DNA from: CAZTPJ01 sp964614515
GTDB taxonomy: Bacteria; Planctomycetota; Phycisphaerae; Phycisphaerales; UBA1924
Length of the DNA stretch: 15,670 nt
NCBI GenBank assembly: GCA_964614515.1
Contig: CAZTPJ010000080.1
Location: forward strand, 1 to 15,670
Reading direction: 5' to 3'
Positions within the stretch are counted from its first letter, which is position 1. Every line of letters starts with the position of its first letter. A program made the translations under genes and the position numbers. The notes beneath the pieces were generated by a model, which saw nothing but the letters and a program-made list of their open reading frames with translations, made no database searches and was not told the DNA's origin. Positions 13,123 to 15,670 of the stretch are shown here, piece by piece.

Positions 13123-13806
13123 TCAACGTTCGAGGACGCCGATGAGTTCAAAGAACTGGGCAAACAGGACATCCACGACGAACAGGCTCGCCGCGATCAG
13201 CAGCGACGCGATGATCACCACCCACGTCGAGCCGATGATGTCCTTCCGCGACGACCAGTTGACCTTCTTCATTTCGCCATCGGTCGCGATGAGAAACTCA
13301 ACCGTCCCCTTCTTCACGCCCACAAGCCAGTACACCAGCCACCCCCCGATGGCCAGCAACACGCCCACCACCCCCGCCTGGAGATAGATCGGCTCGATAA
13401 TCGGAATCGCCACGCGAGAGTCCGCGCTGATGTTCGCGGCATAGGCCGTCGGGTCCGGCCCGCGCACCCGCGTGGCCTGATTGAAATCCACACCCTCGTT
13501 CATCCGCACCTTGTCGAGCACCAGCGTGCCCAGCGCCCCGCCGATGGGCGTGTATTGCCGCACGTTGGCCGTGCCGATCGACTCATCGCTCGTCGCCCCC
13601 AACAGCGTCATGGTTTGTCCGGGAGCGGGGGGGGTCTGTGCCACGGTGGCGCTGACGGTCATGGACCGCTGACCGATGGGCAGTTGGATCGCGCCGGCCT
13701 GCTGCCAGCACCAGGCCGCCGCCGCGACGAGCACCGTCGCCGCCGCCGCCGCCGTGATCACACGGATCCAATACCCCTGTCCCGCCTTGTACAGTCCAAG
13801 TGCCAT
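13123..13806 (-). CDS. secE: Preprotein translocase subunit SecE, with large extra domain
   Basis: SecE clamps and stabilises the SecY channel. This protein has 227 residues, against about 60-130 in most bacteria. Residues 167-222 are the conserved part: VEFLIATDGEMKKVNWSSRK, the amphipathic segment, then the last helix WVVIIASLLIAASLFVVDVLF (195-215). Two further helices lie at about 14-35 and 142-163. Between them is a stretch of about 105 residues without recognised domain (36-141), which should be periplasmic by comparison with three-helix SecE proteins and the positive KK after helix 2. The ATG at 13806 is chosen because AGGA lies 9 bases upstream; a longer open frame reaches into the tRNA-Trp gene and is not plausible. 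Its place between tRNA-Trp and nusG supports the identity. Confidence 0.93.
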   Translation of the reverse strand: MALGLYKAGQGYWIRVITAAAAATVLVAAAAWCWQQAGAIQLPIGQRSMTVSATVAQTPPAPGQTMTLLGATSDESIGTANVRQYTPIGGALGTLVLDKVRMNEGVDFNQATRVRGPDPTAYAANISADSRVAIPIIEPIYLQAGVVGVLLAIGGWLVYWLVGVKKGTVEFLIATDGEMKKVNWSSRKDIIGSTWVVIIASLLIAASLFVVDVLFAQFFELIGVLER

Positions 13807-13819
13807 CGCTGTGTCCTGA

Positions 13820-13877
13820 GTGCCGAGTCCCACGCGGGCCGAGCCTGGCTCAGCACAATGCTCGCAAGACTCGGCAC
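13820..13877 (-). other. Two-tier stem-loop in the secE leader
   Basis: GTGCCGAGTC and GACTCGGCAC (13877-13868 and 13829-13820 on the minus strand) form a perfect 10-bp stem. Inside it, GCTGAGC and GCTCGGC form a 7-bp hairpin with a CAG loop and one wobble. The structure lies just after tRNA-Trp and ends at the secE ribosome site. It may separate the tRNA from the mRNA during processing or tune secE translation. Confidence 0.6.
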
Positions 13878-13887
13878 GGCCATTTAA

Positions 13888-13960
<73 letters not shown>

Positions 13961-14025
13961 TCGCTTACATCCTCAATGGTCCGCCTCGCGCGACTCTCGT
14001 CACCAGCGACGTTCTTCGGAAACGA

Positions 14026-14208
14026 TCACTTGCGCTTGATCTTGTGCAACGTGTGCTTGCGAAGCCGCGGGGAGTACTTCATCATCCCTTCCTTGAGACT
14101 CTCGGGCATCCCGCCCTTGACGTTCACGGAAGTCCGATAATTCAAGTCCCCGCACTCCGAACACTGCATCCACAAGTATTCGCGAGCCTGCCCCTTTTTC
14201 TTTGCCAT
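14026..14208 (-). CDS. rpmG: 50S ribosomal protein L33
   Basis: A 60-residue L33, a small protein of the large ribosomal subunit near the E site. It opens MAKKKGQAREYLWMQCSECG and ends KYSPRLRKHTLHKIKRK, both family-typical. The first zinc pair CSEC (16-19) is kept, but the second pair, CPRC in zinc-binding forms, reads SPRL (46-49). It is therefore intermediate between zinc-binding and zinc-free types. AGGA lies 9 bases before the ATG at 14208. It lies between tuf and tRNA-Trp, 65 bases before the tRNA, in the standard order. Confidence 0.95.
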   Translation of the reverse strand: MAKKKGQAREYLWMQCSECGDLNYRTSVNVKGGMPESLKEGMMKYSPRLRKHTLHKIKRK

Positions 14209-14226
14209 GGCTGGTATCCTGTCGAA

Positions 14227-14250
14227 GCAGCCCTCCGAGGGGAGGGCTGC
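14227..14250 (-). other. Hairpin between tuf and rpmG
   Basis: GCAGCCCTCC (14227-14236) and GGAGGGCTGC (14241-14250) are a perfect 10-bp stem with a 4-base loop. On the transcribed strand no T-run follows, so it is probably an attenuator, a processing site or a 3'-end stabiliser for the abundant tuf message rather than a full terminator. Confidence 0.6.
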
Positions 14251-14288
14251 GGTCAGAGTCTAGGCCATCATGACACGCCGAAGCGTCG

Positions 14289-15491
<1,203 letters not shown>

Positions 15492-15542
15492 CTCGAAGAC
15501 TCCGATTGCTCAAATACCCGCCGGACTCGGCAGGTCACGCCC

Positions 15543-15548
15543 ATTCTA
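15543..15548 (-). promoter_or_regulatory. Candidate -10 box upstream of tuf
   Basis: TAGAAT on the minus strand matches the -10 consensus in five of six positions and lies 52 bases before the tuf ATG. No good -35 box is spaced correctly. Cotranscription from the upstream tRNA-Thr is equally possible. Confidence 0.3.
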
Positions 15549-15558
15549 GTCGCCGGAC

Positions 15559-15575
15559 CTCGGGACGCTCCCGAG
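15559..15575 (-). other. Hairpin between tRNA-Thr and tuf
   Basis: CTCGGGA (15559-15565) and TCCCGAG (15569-15575) form a perfect 7-bp stem with a 3-base loop. It lies 29 bases past the tRNA 3' end on the transcribed strand. No T-tract follows. A tRNA/mRNA processing site is the likeliest use. Confidence 0.5.
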
Positions 15576-15603
15576 AACAACGCCGACACGCCGGCTTGGG
15601 GAC

Positions 15604-15670
<67 letters not shown>

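Noticed and set aside
15524..15532. GACTCGGCA word shared by the tuf leader and the secE leader stem
   Set aside because: A single shared 9-mer in GC-rich leaders is too weak; it could arise by chance and does not form the same structure near tuf.

Overview
The window comes from a high-GC bacterium, most likely a planctomycete and possibly of the Phycisphaerae type. This rests on several kinds of evidence: an EF-Tu with an unusual switch I region, a DUF6263-like exported protein, a Hanks-type Ser/Thr kinase with a single C-terminal membrane anchor, a planctomycete-style pseudopilin, an ECF sigma/anti-sigma pair, and several palindromic repeat types between genes. No taxonomic search was possible, so the lineage is an inference.

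Layout. (1) Bases 1-505, plus strand: the 3' end of 23S rRNA, a structured spacer, 5S rRNA and a strong intrinsic terminator. (2) 669-5784, minus strand: a small conserved protein, an exported DUF6263-like protein, and an ABC ATPase overlapping a ten-helix FtsX/MacB-type permease, which ends at a minus-strand intrinsic terminator. Three perfectly phased 39-bp hairpin repeats lie just upstream of the ABC pair. (3) 5838-7675, plus strand: an ECF sigma factor translationally coupled (ATGA) to a membrane protein that is probably its anti-sigma factor. (4) 7692-7730: a long palindrome at a convergent junction. (5) 7765-9522, minus strand: a small BamE/SmpA-like lipoprotein and a Ser/Thr kinase. (6) 9834-11059, plus strand: a pseudopilin coupled by ATGA to a small single-pass membrane protein. 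(7) 11215-15670, minus strand: the conserved translation/secretion block tRNA-Thr - tuf - rpmG - tRNA-Trp - secE - nusG. It is followed by an M20 amidohydrolase where rplK is usually found.

The block in (7) links EF-Tu, ribosomal protein L33, two tRNAs, the SecE translocase subunit and NusG. Its gene order is conserved across bacteria up to nusG and then departs from it. The sigma/anti-sigma, kinase and ABC modules look like independent signalling and envelope units.

I see no phage, integrase, transposase, CRISPR or defence cassette, and no convincing new multi-gene system. The best leads are molecular oddities: the EF-Tu effector loop, a SecE with a periplasmic insertion of about 105 residues, an anti-sigma factor without zinc ligands, an L33 with half a zinc ribbon, structured RNA leaders, and families of intergenic palindromes.
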